Source of the DNA: Myxococcales bacterium
Lineage (GTDB): Bacteria > Myxococcota_A > UBA9160 > SMWR01
Length of the DNA: 32,752 nt
Assembly: GCA_013215615.1 (NCBI GenBank)
Contig: JABSQX010000013.1
Span: forward strand, 1 to 32,752
Direction of reading: 5' to 3'
The notes under the pieces: generated by a model
The model's database searches: none
Told to the model about the DNA's origin: nothing
Seen by the model: only the letters and a program-made list of their open reading frames with translations
Position numbers and translations under genes: made by a program
Shown: in pieces, positions 32,610 through 32,752 of the stretch
Position numbering within the stretch: position 1 is the stretch's first letter
Layout of the letters: every line of letters begins with the position of its first letter

Positions 32610-32752
32610 ATGAAGCGCACTTATCAGCCCAGCAGGATCCGTCGACGGCGTGTACACGGCTTTCGGCTGCGTATGCGGACCGCGGCCGGGCGAGCGATTT
32701 TGAAGCGGCGGCGGGCAAAAGGACGAAAGCAGCTAGCCGCTACGACTCCGTC
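32610..32752 (+). CDS. rpmH: 50S ribosomal protein L34 (3' end cut by window edge)
   Basis: The ATG at 32610 opens [20 protein letters not shown] and continues with [20 protein letters not shown], the near-invariant L34 sequence. 47 complete codons are present and no stop is reached, so the protein has a few C-terminal residues more than the usual 44-46. rnpA would be expected next. L34 is a small basic 50S protein. The gene diverges from dnaN. Confidence 0.95.
   Translation, partial: MKRTYQPSRIRRRRVHGFRLRMRTAAGRAILKRRRAKGRKQLAATTP

Overview
This is a gene-dense, high-GC bacterial chromosome segment. It holds about 29 protein genes, almost all housekeeping. Gene content and order (gyrB-gyrA-hemL, a split F0 cluster atpZ-atpI-atpB-atpE, a proteobacterial-type GyrB insert, many GTG/TTG starts, acyl-CoA dehydrogenase and SDR genes between core genes) suggest a deltaproteobacterial-grade lineage such as Myxococcota or relatives. 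That placement is inferred from gene families only. I see no insertion sequence, phage gene, CRISPR array, tRNA or rRNA.

Layout. 1-2092 (minus): acyl-CoA dehydrogenase, pyrE and a DUF420-like membrane protein, nearly overlapping. 2265-4150 (plus): a 42-residue very basic protein, tgt and rnhA. 4169-5924 (minus): a VOC/glyoxalase-like protein and a membrane-SDR fusion. 6129-9064 (plus): a cyanobacterial-type heme oxygenase, an NTF2-like protein, an SDR and a spermidine-synthase-fold protein. 9007-10289 (minus): a lone rplC followed by rlmE. 10463-11614 (plus): a GT4 glycosyltransferase. 11635-12300 (minus): a two-TM membrane protein. 12423-20527 (plus): mfd, a secreted parvulin, uvrA and an NTF2-like protein; this block carries transcription-coupled and nucleotide excision repair. 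20565-22279 (minus): tmk and a SAM methyltransferase. 22573-32242 (minus): dnaN, gyrB, gyrA, hemL, then the F0 genes atpZ, atpI, atpB, atpE. 32610 to the edge (plus): start of rpmH.

The right end has the usual replication-origin neighbourhood (rpmH diverging from dnaN, then gyrB and gyrA), but dnaA is absent between rpmH and dnaN and recF is absent between dnaN and gyrB. The 367-bp rpmH/dnaN gap is AT-richer than the rest, carries a 23-bp inverted repeat and two weak DnaA-box-like sites, and is a candidate origin or regulatory region.

I found no clear novel multi-gene system. The points most worth a second look are the missing dnaA/recF, the lone rplC, the tiny basic protein before tgt, the heme oxygenase plus NTF2-like pair, the membrane-SDR fusion, and the sodium-type ligand set in the ATP synthase c subunit.
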